DNA of 36,581 nucleotides from Rubrobacter sp. (GTDB lineage Bacteria; Actinomycetota; Rubrobacteria; Rubrobacterales; Rubrobacteraceae): NCBI GenBank assembly GCA_013695915.1, contig JACCZN010000134.1, positions 1 to 36,581 of the forward strand, read 5' to 3'. Shown piece by piece: positions 1 to 7,062 of this stretch (position 1 is its first letter; each line of letters starts with the position of its first letter). The notes under the pieces were generated by a model. It saw only the letters and a program-made list of their open reading frames with translations, ran no database searches and was not told where the DNA came from. The position numbers and the translations under genes were made by a program.

Positions 1-229
1 GGTACTTCTTTGCCACGCTCACCACGAGGCGGAGGTTCTTCTCTATAAGCCGCTTGCGGGCCCTGGTGTCGCCGTCCTTGGCGGCGTTGGAGAGCTCTAT
101 CTCCTCGGCGTGGGTCAACAGGCTCCCGCGGCCGATGTGCGCCAGGTACTTGGCCAGCAACTCCGGCGTCTCCGTCTCCCGCGCAGCCTTGACGATGTCC
201 GTCTTCTTATCCACGCTGGTAGTAGCCAA
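1..229 (-). CDS. RNA polymerase sigma-70 factor, N-terminal part (runs off the window)
   Basis: The minus strand reads from a TTG start at 229-227, with AGGAGG at 240-235, to the window edge without a stop. The 76 visible residues contain sigma region 1.2, including YLAHIGRGSLLTHAEEIELS at about residues 28-47, and the start of region 2, ending EKNLRLVVSVAKKY. These are hallmarks of group 1/2 sigma-70 factors (RpoD/SigA/HrdB type), which bind core RNA polymerase and recognise promoters. There is almost no region 1.1, because region 1.2 begins within about 25 residues of the start, so this may be a short primary factor or a group 2 paralogue. The DNA just upstream (245-290) is unusually AT-rich for the window and probably holds its promoter, but I could not fix the hexamers. 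Confidence 0.88.
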   Translation of the reverse strand, partial: MATTSVDKKTDIVKAARETETPELLAKYLAHIGRGSLLTHAEEIELSNAAKDGDTRARKRLIEKNLRLVVSVAKKY

Positions 230-472
230 ACCAGCCTCCTCGTAGATGAAACGTATATATTAAATCAGTTTCAGTAACTAGTATTGATCTTACCATCTGC
301 CGGTGCCTTCCAAACCTCTATTCGCCCTTGTGTGACAGGCGTTATACCTCGACCTGTCTCTACTAAACTCTACGCAATGAGCTATACGCTTGGATCAGTG
401 CAAAGTTTCTCGCGGTGCCGGGTCCGAGGGGGGATATACTGCGGTTCTGTCAGGAGAGACGAGGAGGATCGG

Positions 473-787
473 ATGATAGCAATCACCAACCGGCTGCCGG
501 TAAAAGAGGGCGCCGCGGACCGGATCGTCGAGCAGTTCGCGGGGAGCCGGGGGGAGGTGCAGGACTTCCCGGGGTTCGTCTCCATGGAGGTGCTGCGCGC
601 CGAGGACGCCACGGAGGTGCTCGTGATCACGCGCTGGGAGGATCGGGAGGCGTTCGACTCCTGGGTCCACAGCGATTCCTTCAAGAAGGCTCACGCCAGA
701 AGCGACAGCGCGGGCCTACTCTCGGGGCACCCGCAGATGGGCTCCTACGAGATCGCGGTCAACCGCGACGCAGGTGGTCCGGCCTAA
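473..787 (+). CDS. IsdG/HmoB-type haem-degrading or antibiotic-biosynthesis monooxygenase (ABM) domain protein
   Basis: This 104-residue protein is a single ferredoxin-like ABM domain. It aligns by eye with IsdG: Asn6 in the opening strand (AITNRLPVKEG), Trp64 (DSWVHSD) and His74 (FKKAH) match the Asn7-Trp67-His77 triad that IsdG-type enzymes use to bind and ring-open haem. Known members act as cytosolic dimers and release iron. The start ATG at 473 has GAGGAGG five bases upstream. The open frame extends further upstream to 284, but that part lacks family similarity and a ribosome site. The gene stands alone, divergent from the sigma factor. A TATACT hexamer at 435-440 might be its -10. Retention of the triad favours haem degradation over a generic quinol monooxygenase, but the substrate is inferred. 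Confidence 0.82.
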   Translation: MIAITNRLPVKEGAADRIVEQFAGSRGEVQDFPGFVSMEVLRAEDATEVLVITRWEDREAFDSWVHSDSFKKAHARSDSAGLLSGHPQMGSYEIAVNRDAGGPA

Positions 788-802
788 GAGGCCGGTGAGG
801 GG

Positions 803-976
803 CTAGAAGGGAGAGCCGGGGAGGTGCTCACCGGCGGCGAGCACGAGTTGGGGCAGGTAGATCAGGCCTTCAGAGCCCGGCGGCTGGTACTCGCCGCGGC
901 CGAGCACCGCAAAGACAATGGCGAAGAGGAATATCAGAACGCCTATTAATATCCCGAATGCTAAACGTTCCCGCAC
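803..976 (-). CDS. Small single-pass membrane protein, 57 aa, unknown
   Basis: A GTG start at 976-974 follows AAGGAG (988-983) at six bases. The frame runs 57 codons to TAG at 805-803. The protein begins MRERLAFGILIGVLIFLFAI, a basic N-terminus followed by one strongly hydrophobic helix (about residues 5-25), then a short hydrophilic tail rich in Pro, Gly and Glu. A perfect TATAAT lies 34 bases upstream of the start codon. There is no ATG in this frame, so simple gene callers would miss it. It converges on the haem monooxygenase gene. The function is unknown. Confidence 0.6.
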   Translation of the reverse strand: MRERLAFGILIGVLIFLFAIVFAVLGRGEYQPPGSEGLIYLPQLVLAAGEHLPGSPF

Positions 977-1009
977 CTGAAACTCCTTGCCACCGCCTCT
1001 GTTGGCCGC

Positions 1010-1015
1010 ATTATA
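1010..1015 (-). promoter_or_regulatory. -10 hexamer TATAAT for the small membrane gene
   Basis: The minus strand shows TATAAT at 1015-1010, upstream of the ribosome site of the 57-aa gene. No good TTGACA-like -35 lies 16-18 bases further up, so the call rests on the perfect -10 and its position. Confidence 0.35.
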
Positions 1016-1190
1016 GCGTAACCGCCGGGTGCCGTGGCCGGTACCGCGCCGCTCGCCGCGCAGGCTCGTTACCCGGCCAGATGAGATACACTAGAAGGGA
1101 ATATGTCTTATCTGAACCTATCTATGAACTTTGTCGTTCCGCTGCTTTCCGTGCGACGGCGGAGGGCCGTTGCGCTTTGCGAGGGCTGTC

Positions 1191-1892
1191 GTGGAAGTTG
1201 ACCTCTCCTGGCCCGGTTGGAGGGAGGTGCAGGAGCAGGAGTGCCAGAGCCTCCTGAGCCTCCTCAAGGAGATGGGGGTAGCCTCCGCGGATAGGACCTA
1301 TCTCCCCGGTGACGCCATCTACCGGGAGGGTGAGTTCGGGGATGCCCTGTACATACTCATCTCCGGCGTGGTCAAGCTCTTCCGGCCGTACTCCGGCACC
1401 AAGGAGGCCACCCTGCGCCTTCTGCGGCCCTGGGACATCTTCGGGCACCTGGCCTTCGCCGGGGAGACCACTCAAAGAGCCTACGCCGAGGCCGTGACGG
1501 AATGCACGATCACCAAGGTGCCCAAGGTGTTCATGGAGCGGGCCATCCGGCAGGAGCCGAAGGTAGCGCTCAAGGTAATGACCCTTCTGGAGCTCCGGCT
1601 GGTGCAGTACGAGGAGTTGGTCAGGTGTCTCCTGCCCCGCGAGACCGAGGTCCGGCTCGCCAACCTGCTCCCGATACTGGCCCATAAGTTCGGCGTCCAG
1701 GAAGAACGCGGAGGGTCCGTGACCATAGACCTCAGGCTGACCCACCAGGACCTGGCCGCCATGGTCGCCTCCACCCGGGAGTCCGTCACCAAGGTGCTCA
1801 ACGAGATGCGCAACCGCGACGTGATAGAGGTCGATGCCGGACGCATCACGCTGAAAGACCAGCAGGCCCTTACGGCGCTCAGCCGCCCGTAG
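1191..1892 (+). CDS. Crp/Fnr-family transcriptional regulator
   Basis: The protein has an N-terminal cyclic-nucleotide-binding-type beta-barrel (YLPGDAIYREGEFGDALYIL then ISGVVKLFRP, roughly residues 35-125), a long dimerisation helix, and a C-terminal winged helix (LTHQDLAAMVASTRESVTKV, roughly residues 180-215). This is the standard Crp/Fnr order and length (233 aa from this start). The recognition helix STRESVTKVLNEM is typical. I see no four-cysteine Fnr iron-sulfur cluster in the mature protein, so an effector-binding Crp-like role is more likely than oxygen sensing. I chose GTG at 1191 with GAGGG upstream. The frame stays open to a TTG at 1131, and TTG 1170 is also possible. The gene stands alone and its targets are unknown. 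Confidence 0.88.
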   Translation: MEVDLSWPGWREVQEQECQSLLSLLKEMGVASADRTYLPGDAIYREGEFGDALYILISGVVKLFRPYSGTKEATLRLLRPWDIFGHLAFAGETTQRAYAEAVTECTITKVPKVFMERAIRQEPKVALKVMTLLELRLVQYEELVRCLLPRETEVRLANLLPILAHKFGVQEERGGSVTIDLRLTHQDLAAMVASTRESVTKVLNEMRNRDVIEVDAGRITLKDQQALTALSRP

Positions 1893-1918
1893 AGCAGAGA
1901 TGACGGCTCGGAGGGGCT

Positions 1919-1947
1919 TTGACCTTTACGGGTGCTTTTGGTAACTT
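1919..1947 (+). promoter_or_regulatory. Candidate promoter of the pheA leader
   Basis: TTGACC (1919-1924) is followed after exactly 17 bases by TAACTT (1942-1947). The -35 matches consensus at 5 of 6 positions and the -10 is weak (3 of 6). It would start transcription near 1954 and give pheA an untranslated leader of about 200-250 bases that contains the hairpin at 2028-2090. Confidence 0.4.
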
Positions 1948-2027
1948 GCCCTCGACCATGAGAGCCTCGACAGACGTGAGTTACGCGGGTTGTAGCGGCG
2001 GTGCGCCGTCCTCCGGCCGATTTATCC

Positions 2028-2090
2028 AGGAGGGGCGCTTACGGCCGGGTGCCTCCCGCGGGTCCGGCGTCTCTCTGCGGCGCCCCTCCT
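2028..2090 (+). promoter_or_regulatory. Long hairpin in the pheA leader, possible attenuator or translation switch
   Basis: AGGAGGGGCGC (2028-2038) is the exact reverse complement of GCGCCCCTCCT (2080-2090), giving an 11-bp stem. Inside it GCCGG (2044-2048) pairs with CCGGC (2064-2068). The 3' arm ends CCTCCT (2085-2090), which could alternatively pair with the ribosome site AGGAGG at 2137-2142. The stem has no U-run after it, so it does not look like a standard intrinsic terminator. The 1893-2150 stretch otherwise holds no gene that I can support. I recognise no known riboswitch or T-box consensus here. Confidence 0.45.
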
Positions 2091-2150
2091 ACCAGGCCTG
2101 ACGAGAGCCCGCGTGCCGCCGCACGACCTTTAGCGCAGGAGGTCCGAACC

Positions 2151-2213
2151 GTGATCCGCAAGCCACCAGACAACGCTCCGCCGGATGCACCGGGGTGGTG
2201 CCATGCTCTCTAG
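2151..2213 (+). CDS. Putative 20-codon leader ORF upstream of and overlapping pheA
   Basis: GTG at 2151 is preceded by a textbook AGGAGG (2137-2142) at eight bases, the best ribosome site in this neighbourhood. The frame codes for 20 residues, starting MIRKPPDNAPPD and ending PGWCHAL, and stops at TAG 2211-2213. It is not in frame with pheA, but its stop overlaps the region of a pheA ATG at 2203, so translation could be coupled. It has one Trp and no Phe or Tyr, so it does not resemble a classical Phe attenuator peptide. It may equally be a coincidental frame behind a ribosome site whose true start is elsewhere. Confidence 0.4.
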   Translation: MIRKPPDNAPPDAPGWCHAL

Positions 2214-3315
2214 AGAAGGTTCTTCCGGGATGCCCGGGGACATGGAGAGCCTCAGAGGGGAGATAGACGAGGTAGACGCCGCGATGGTGCGGCTGCTCGA
2301 CCGGCGGGCACTCGCGGCCCGCAGGATCGGGGAGATAAAGCAGGCCAACGGCCTCGGCACCTACGCCCCGGAGCGGGAGCGCAAGGTGCTGGACCGGGTC
2401 CGCGGTCTCGGTGAGGGAGAGTTCCCCCTGCGGGGCCTCGAGGCCGTCTTCCGCGAGATCATCTCCGCCTCCATCTCGCTCGAGGAGCCCCTGAAGGTCT
2501 CTTACCTGGGGCCGGAGGCCACGTTCACCAACGAGGCCGCCCTCAGGTCCTTCGGCACCAGCGTCGAGCTCGAGCCCGAGGCTACGGTCTCGGAGGTGTT
2601 TGCCCGAGTCGAGCGCGGCGACGCCCAGCACGGGGTGGTCCCGGTCGAGAACTCGATGGAGGGGGCCGTTACCCACACCTTCGACGAGCTGATGGCGAGC
2701 CCGTTGAAGATCTGCGGCGAGGTCTACCTGCCCGTCTCGCAGAACCTGATCTCCCGCGAGGGCTCCCTGGAGGGCGTGGAGACCGTCTGCTCGCACCCGA
2801 TGGCCCTCTCTCAGGCGGGGACGTGGCTCAGGCGGGAGCTGCCGCGGGCCGAGATCGAGGAGGTCGAGTCCACGGCCGAGGCCGCCCGGCGCGCCACCGA
2901 GGAGCCCGGCGTAGCCGCCGTCGGGAGCGCGCTGGCCGCCGAGTCCCACGGCCTGGTGGTCCTGGCCCGGAACATACAGGACGCCCGGACCAACGCCACG
3001 CGCTTCATAGTCCTCGGACGCTCCTGGGCCGGCAGGACGGGGCAGGACAAGACGAGCGTGGTGTTCTCCTTCAAGGACCGCCCCGGCGCCCTGATAGACG
3101 CTCTGGCCGCGTTCTCCGATCGGGGCATCAACCTGACCCGCATAGAGAGCCGTCCGAGCCGCAAGAGGGCCTGGACGTATATCTTCTTCGCGGACTTCCA
3201 GGGTCACCCCGACGACGAGTGGGTCCAGCAGGCCCTCCGGTCGCTGGAGGACCGCTGCAACTACGTCAGCGTGATCGGGGCGTACCCTCAGGTCGCCACG
3301 GAAGCCCCCGAGTAG
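2203..3315 (+). CDS. pheA: Bifunctional chorismate mutase / prephenate dehydratase (P-protein)
   Basis: This enzyme commits chorismate to phenylalanine: chorismate to prephenate, then prephenate to phenylpyruvate. An AroQ-type chorismate mutase helix bundle comes first (MESLRGEIDEVDAAMVRLLD, then LAARRIGEIK and the following helices, about residues 14-95). The prephenate dehydratase domain follows (YLGPEATFTNEAA, VPVENSMEGAVTHT, and the NATRF catalytic motif near residue 264). The C-terminal ACT domain has the ESRP motif (near residue 315) that binds phenylalanine for feedback control. The length of about 370 aa is normal. The start is uncertain: ATGs at 2185, 2203, 2230 and 2242 all precede the mutase helix and none has a strong ribosome site of its own. 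I chose 2203 because it overlaps the leader ORF stop. Confidence 0.93.
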   Translation: MLSREGSSGMPGDMESLRGEIDEVDAAMVRLLDRRALAARRIGEIKQANGLGTYAPERERKVLDRVRGLGEGEFPLRGLEAVFREIISASISLEEPLKVSYLGPEATFTNEAALRSFGTSVELEPEATVSEVFARVERGDAQHGVVPVENSMEGAVTHTFDELMASPLKICGEVYLPVSQNLISREGSLEGVETVCSHPMALSQAGTWLRRELPRAEIEEVESTAEAARRATEEPGVAAVGSALAAESHGLVVLARNIQDARTNATRFIVLGRSWAGRTGQDKTSVVFSFKDRPGALIDALAAFSDRGINLTRIESRPSRKRAWTYIFFADFQGHPDDEWVQQALRSLEDRCNYVSVIGAYPQVATEAPE

Positions 3316-3325
3316 GGCGGCGTAG

Positions 3326-3553
3326 CTGGGCTTCAAGGCGGCGGCCGAGGAGGTCCTGCGCGAGGTCGGTCACCCCCTGCACTACGCGGACATAACCGAG
3401 ATAGCGCTCTCCTCCGGCTACCTGGAGAGCTCCGGGGCCACGCCCCAGAACACGATGCGGGCCCGCCTCTCCGTGGACGTCCGGGACAACCCGGCGAGCC
3501 CGTTCGTCCAGACCGCGCCCGGCGTCTACGCCCTCGGGGAGAGCGCCGGGTAA
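3326..3553 (+). CDS. Orphan HARE-HTH domain (RpoE-delta/ASXL N-terminal type), possible CTG start or remnant
   Basis: Ten bases after the pheA stop, a frame opens right after a TAG (3323-3325). It encodes 75 residues starting LGFKAAAEEVLREVGHPLHY, continuing ADITEIALSSGYLESSGATP, and ending SPFVQTAPGVYALGESAG before TAA. This is a complete HARE-HTH winged-helix domain, the fold of the RNA polymerase delta subunit N-terminus and of DNA-linked ASXL/HB1 proteins. No in-frame ATG, GTG or TTG precedes the domain. The first is an ATG in its middle (TPQNTMRAR). It is therefore either started at CTG 3326, by re-initiation after pheA with GGGCGG upstream, or a decayed fragment of a longer gene. The intact sequence with no internal stop argues against long decay. 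Confidence 0.5.
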   Translation: MGFKAAAEEVLREVGHPLHYADITEIALSSGYLESSGATPQNTMRARLSVDVRDNPASPFVQTAPGVYALGESAG

Positions 3554-3626
3554 GGCTCTATCTACCCCGGAGATGCTGTATATTGGGCGGTATACGAGAC
3601 GTTTTTCAGACCAGTGGGGTAAGAGA

Positions 3627-4616
3627 ATGGTTGAGCTAGGAGCCGAGAAGACCGCCGGGGCTGCCTGGAAGGTAACGAACCTCGACGACTACGACCGCCG
3701 CCTGGAGCGGGCCGCCCGGAGGGTGGACGAGATCTCCCGCGAGCACGACACGGCGGCGCTCGTGATCTACGAGGCTGCCCTCACCAAGAGCGGACGCTCC
3801 GTGGACGAGGTGCGGGAGCTCGTGCGGAGCTTCAAGGAGGCGTGGGAGGACGAGGAGCAGGAGCCGCTCACGATACCGCGGGTCAGCGGCATCATGACCG
3901 TCGAGGGCGACGAGTGGTTCTACGATGATCCGGAGATACGGACGCTCACCGGCCGTCTCCTCGGGCAGTTCCAGCACCGGGTGGCCCAGTACAACTACGT
4001 GGACGAGGGGGAGGTCCTGCGGCGCTGGGCCAACTCTCACGACACCCGCCTATTTATCCGGCGCCGCATCTACGGCACGGAGCCGGTGGCCGGCGTGATC
4101 GAGGGCGTGGACCTGCGGCTCATGCAGTACCTCCGCGTGGCGGGCGGCGGCGAGACCCTGGTCCCCTCGGAGAACATCGCCCGGTCCCTGGTCTCCCTGG
4201 GCCTCCTCGACGGAGAGGACGCCGACGACTACGAGGTGCTGGCCGAGGCCGAGGGCCTGGCGCTCCACATGGACCTGCCGGCACCCATAGCCGGAGAGAT
4301 GCTAGACAACCTGGCGCAGGACGGCGTGACCACCTTCCCCGAGCCTCCCGCCGAAGCCGTCGAGCCCGAAGCCGGGGAGGAGCCCGAAGCTGGAGAGGGG
4401 GAAGAAGACCCGAAGCCGAGCGCCGAGGACCGCGCCGACCGCAATGCTGCCCGTCAAGCGGCCGACAGGGGGGAGGAGCCGACGAGGGTCCAGGACCCGC
4501 AGGCCAAGGACGCGCCGGGCGTAGGAGAGGAAGCCGGCGAGCAGGAGCCCGCGGCGCCCGAGAGCGGCCGGGGCGGCGACGCGCCTGGGACCTCCGAGGA
4601 CGAGGCCTCCCGGTAG
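3627..4616 (+). CDS. Protein of unknown function with acidic low-complexity tail, 329 aa
   Basis: I do not recognise a family. The first ~230 residues look like a folded, mostly helical soluble domain (TNLDDYDRRLERAARRVDEI near the start, then WRVT-free helical stretches with FYDDPEIRTLTGRLLGQFQH and LFIRRRIYGTEPVAGVIEGV). The last ~100 residues are dominated by Glu, Pro, Ala, Gly and Asp and are probably disordered. There is no signal peptide or membrane helix. ATG 3627 is taken as the start, with GGGG and AAGAGA nearby, because residues before it (from an ATG at 3573) look like untranslated DNA. It is codirectional with pheA and the cold-shock fusion, with gaps of 73 and 282 bases, so an operon is not clear. 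Confidence 0.72.
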   Translation: MVELGAEKTAGAAWKVTNLDDYDRRLERAARRVDEISREHDTAALVIYEAALTKSGRSVDEVRELVRSFKEAWEDEEQEPLTIPRVSGIMTVEGDEWFYDDPEIRTLTGRLLGQFQHRVAQYNYVDEGEVLRRWANSHDTRLFIRRRIYGTEPVAGVIEGVDLRLMQYLRVAGGGETLVPSENIARSLVSLGLLDGEDADDYEVLAEAEGLALHMDLPAPIAGEMLDNLAQDGVTTFPEPPAEAVEPEAGEEPEAGEGEEDPKPSAEDRADRNAARQAADRGEEPTRVQDPQAKDAPGVGEEAGEQEPAAPESGRGGDAPGTSEDEASR

Positions 4617-4898
4617 GAGAGCGCCGCCCGGGGGTGCTCCAGGCTAGCAGTGCGGGGGCGTCGTGTCTCTGCGCTCCCCGGAAAGCCGGAGGCTTGTGGC
4701 GGCCGGTCTCCAGGGACGGCATCGGGAAGAAATTTCCTCCGTATGGGCCGTCATGCGGCGTTTAAGCGGTGCATAGAAATGGTAATATTAGATCAAAAGC
4801 CTGCCTGGACGGGCGGGCGAGGCACATCGAAACGATCATATGTTTATCAATTCGAGGCTATACCAGGAACAGAAGCACGCAAGGGAGTCAGCAGGACC
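4617..4898 (+). other. Intergenic leader region before the cold-shock fusion gene
   Basis: No gene is supported in these 282 bases. The part from about 4730 to 4880 is markedly richer in A/T than its surroundings and carries TATACC at 4859-4864. Long 5' untranslated leaders are usual for cold-shock genes, so this stretch may be promoter plus leader RNA. I found no clear -35 and no conserved cold-box that I can defend. Confidence 0.3.
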
Positions 4899-5591
4899 AT
4901 GGTAGATTCAAAGAAGCGCATAGCGTTAAAGCCGCACATGAAGCAGATAAGAGAGTGGGTCGACGCGGGCAAGACCGACTACTGGATCGCCGATGCTCTG
5001 GGGACCAGCGCCTCGTCGGTGCAGTCGTTCCGCAGCCGCAACGACATCTACCGCCGGGACCGCGGTACCCGCGAGGACCTGCCCGGTAGCGTCTTCGAGG
5101 GCGTCCTCGACCACGGCCAGCAGGACGGCTACGGGCTGTGGCTCGACCCGTCGGTAGCGGAAGACCCGATCTGGCAGGAGCACTGGACCGGGGTGGAGTC
5201 CGTGCTCGTCAAGATCTCCAAGGACTCCATAGTGCTCGAGATCGACCACGAAGCCCCGCAGCGCCCGCCGGGGGAGAACGGCGCGGCCAGCGTCACCTCG
5301 CTCTTCGCGCAGGACTCCGGGAAGGGGCAAGAAGAGCCCGCGCCCGCCGAACCGGCCACCGCTGAGGACGAGGAGCCGTCGGGGCTTCCCCGGGAAGAGG
5401 GCCGCATCAAGTGGTTCGACCCGGAGAAGGGCTACGGTTTCATTGTCCGCTCCACGGGCAACGACCTATTCGTCCACCACTCCGAGGTGAAGGGAGACGC
5501 CACCGACCTGGAACCGGGCACCGAGGTCGAGTACGAGGTCGGGGAGAACGACCGGGGGCCCAACGCTCGCCGTGTCCGGCCCGTGGCGTAA
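4899..5591 (+). CDS. N-terminal HTH-like region fused to a C-terminal cold-shock (CSD) domain
   Basis: This 230-aa protein begins MVDSKKRIALKPHMKQIREW and contains a helix-turn-helix-like segment (ADALGTSASSVQSFRSRNDI, about residues 30-49). A middle region around SVLVKISKDSIVLEID and an acidic linker follow. The C-terminal cold-shock domain (about residues 168-230, RIKWFDPEKGYGFIVRS) has RNP1 KGYGFI and RNP2 DLFVHHS, which bind single-stranded RNA or DNA. Ordinary Csp proteins are about 67 aa, so the domain is intact but embedded in a fusion. The HTH may tether the RNA chaperone to DNA or to a partner. That is inference. ATG 4899 is chosen, with AGGA and AAGGGAG just upstream. Its end overlaps the next gene by 20 bases, implying coupling. 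Confidence 0.83.
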   Translation: MVDSKKRIALKPHMKQIREWVDAGKTDYWIADALGTSASSVQSFRSRNDIYRRDRGTREDLPGSVFEGVLDHGQQDGYGLWLDPSVAEDPIWQEHWTGVESVLVKISKDSIVLEIDHEAPQRPPGENGAASVTSLFAQDSGKGQEEPAPAEPATAEDEEPSGLPREEGRIKWFDPEKGYGFIVRSTGNDLFVHHSEVKGDATDLEPGTEVEYEVGENDRGPNARRVRPVA

Positions 5592-7041
5592 GGCGCCCGG
5601 CAAGACCCCCGAAAGGCGGCCGGAGAAGGCGGGCGCGGCGTTCGGCGCCGGATCGCTCGCCCTCCTCGTCTACCTCGCCACCCTCTCACCGACGGTCGCC
5701 TCGAACGACGCGGCGCGGTTCCAGATAGCGGCCCCGCTCCTGGGGCTGGGTCACCCGACCGGGTACCCGACGTTCATCCTGCTGGGCAAGCTGTTCACCT
5801 TCCTGCCGGTCGGAGACGTCGCTTACCGGGTAACGCTGATGGTCGCCGTGTTCGGCGCGGTCTCCGTGACGCTAATGGTCCTCGTAGCTCTGGAGCTCGG
5901 GGCCCGCACGCTGCCCGCCCTGGGGGCGGGGCTCCTGCTGGGGTTCACGGCGACCTTCTGGTCCCAGGCAGTGTTCGCCGAGGTATACACGCTGCACGCG
6001 GCCTTCCTGCTGGGCGTGACCTACCTGCTCCTCCTCTGGCGCCGCACCGGCGGAGGGGGTTACCTCCTCGCGGCCGCGCTGCTCTACGGTCTCTCCCTCG
6101 GGAACAACGCGGGCATGGTGCTCCTGGCACCGGCGTACGCGGTGCTCCTGTTCTGGGGGAGGCACCGGGAGCTCCCGGCGCGCCGCCTCCTCGGCGTGGG
6201 GGGTTCCTTTCTCGTGGGGCTCTCCGTGTACCTGTACGTGCCGCTGCGAGGCTTCGCCGGGGCGTGGCACAACTACGGGGACCCGGTAAACGACTGGATG
6301 GACGCGTGGCGACTGATCTCGGCTGCCCGCTTTCAGGAGCTGATGGTCAGCTCGCCGCTGGAGCTCCTGGAGAGCGCCGGGCTCTTTCTCTGGCGGTTCT
6401 CCGAGCAGGCCGCGCACCCGGCGGGCTTGCTCCTCGCAGCCGTCCTCCTGGCTGGCGGTGTGTACGGCATCCGGGTGGTACTGCGCCGGGACCCGGCCGT
6501 GGGCCTTGCCCTCGCGCTCGGGGCCGGGTGTACTCTGGCGTACGCCCTGAGCTACCAGATAGCGGACATCGAGGTCTACTACATACCCGTCTACCTGTTC
6601 CTGATACTGGGCTCCGCCGTGGCCGCCGGAGCTCTGGCGGGCCGCGGCCGGCTAACGGCCCTGATGCTCGCCGCGCCCCTGCTGGCGGCCGGTATCGCCC
6701 TGGCGGTCAACTACTCCGTGGAGGATCAGAGCGACAACTTTGCAGACCGCGAGAGAGCAGAGGCGCTGTTCGAGCGGCTGCCGGAGGAAGCCATCGTGTA
6801 CGGCAAGGTCCAGGTGCTGCCCCCGGCGTACCTGAAGAACGTGGAGGGGGAGCGCGGGGACGTGACGCTCCGCTGGCTCGACGGCGGCACCCTGGACCGG
6901 AACATCGCCGACGACGTGGAGAGCGGGCGCCCCGTCTACTTTATCTCTGATCCGCGCTACAACGAGGACTACCTGCGGGGCGCGAGCGCCTACGCCGACC
7001 CGAGGTTCGAGGGAGAGCTGATAAGGCTCGTCCCGGCATAG
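5572..7041 (+). CDS. DUF2723 (TMEM260-like) multi-pass membrane protein, putative glycosyltransferase
   Basis: This 489-aa integral membrane protein has about ten hydrophobic helices and a C-terminal soluble tail. After helix 1 comes SNDAARFQIAAPLLGLGHPT with GYPTFILLGKLF. The early acidic residue and the GHPTGYP motif are the signature of DUF2723. Relatives (TMEM260, protein O-mannosyltransferase-like GT-C fold) transfer sugars from lipid-linked donors outside the membrane, using an acidic residue in the first external loop. Asp46 or a neighbour would play that part here. GTG 5572 lies inside the end of the cold-shock fusion gene (20-bp overlap). The last ~110 residues (RERAEALFERLPEEAIVYGK onward) look like a soluble extracytoplasmic domain. 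Donor and acceptor are unknown. Confidence 0.82.
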   Translation: MSGPWRKAPGKTPERRPEKAGAAFGAGSLALLVYLATLSPTVASNDAARFQIAAPLLGLGHPTGYPTFILLGKLFTFLPVGDVAYRVTLMVAVFGAVSVTLMVLVALELGARTLPALGAGLLLGFTATFWSQAVFAEVYTLHAAFLLGVTYLLLLWRRTGGGGYLLAAALLYGLSLGNNAGMVLLAPAYAVLLFWGRHRELPARRLLGVGGSFLVGLSVYLYVPLRGFAGAWHNYGDPVNDWMDAWRLISAARFQELMVSSPLELLESAGLFLWRFSEQAAHPAGLLLAAVLLAGGVYGIRVVLRRDPAVGLALALGAGCTLAYALSYQIADIEVYYIPVYLFLILGSAVAAGALAGRGRLTALMLAAPLLAAGIALAVNYSVEDQSDNFADRERAEALFERLPEEAIVYGKVQVLPPAYLKNVEGERGDVTLRWLDGGTLDRNIADDVESGRPVYFISDPRYNEDYLRGASAYADPRFEGELIRLVPA

Positions 7042-7062
7042 CTACCGCCCGGGTACGGGGTC

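Noticed and set aside
1191-1892. Oxygen-sensing Fnr identity for the Crp/Fnr regulator
   Set aside because: The four-cysteine iron-sulfur cluster needed for Fnr is not present, and the only nearby cysteines lie upstream of the likely start.
2028-2213. T-box leader for pheA
   Set aside because: The conserved T-box antiterminator sequence and a specifier loop are not visible.
2089-3336. 415-codon open frame on the minus strand opposite pheA
   Set aside because: It is a by-product of GC-rich codon bias opposite a clear enzyme gene and has no ribosome site or family resemblance.
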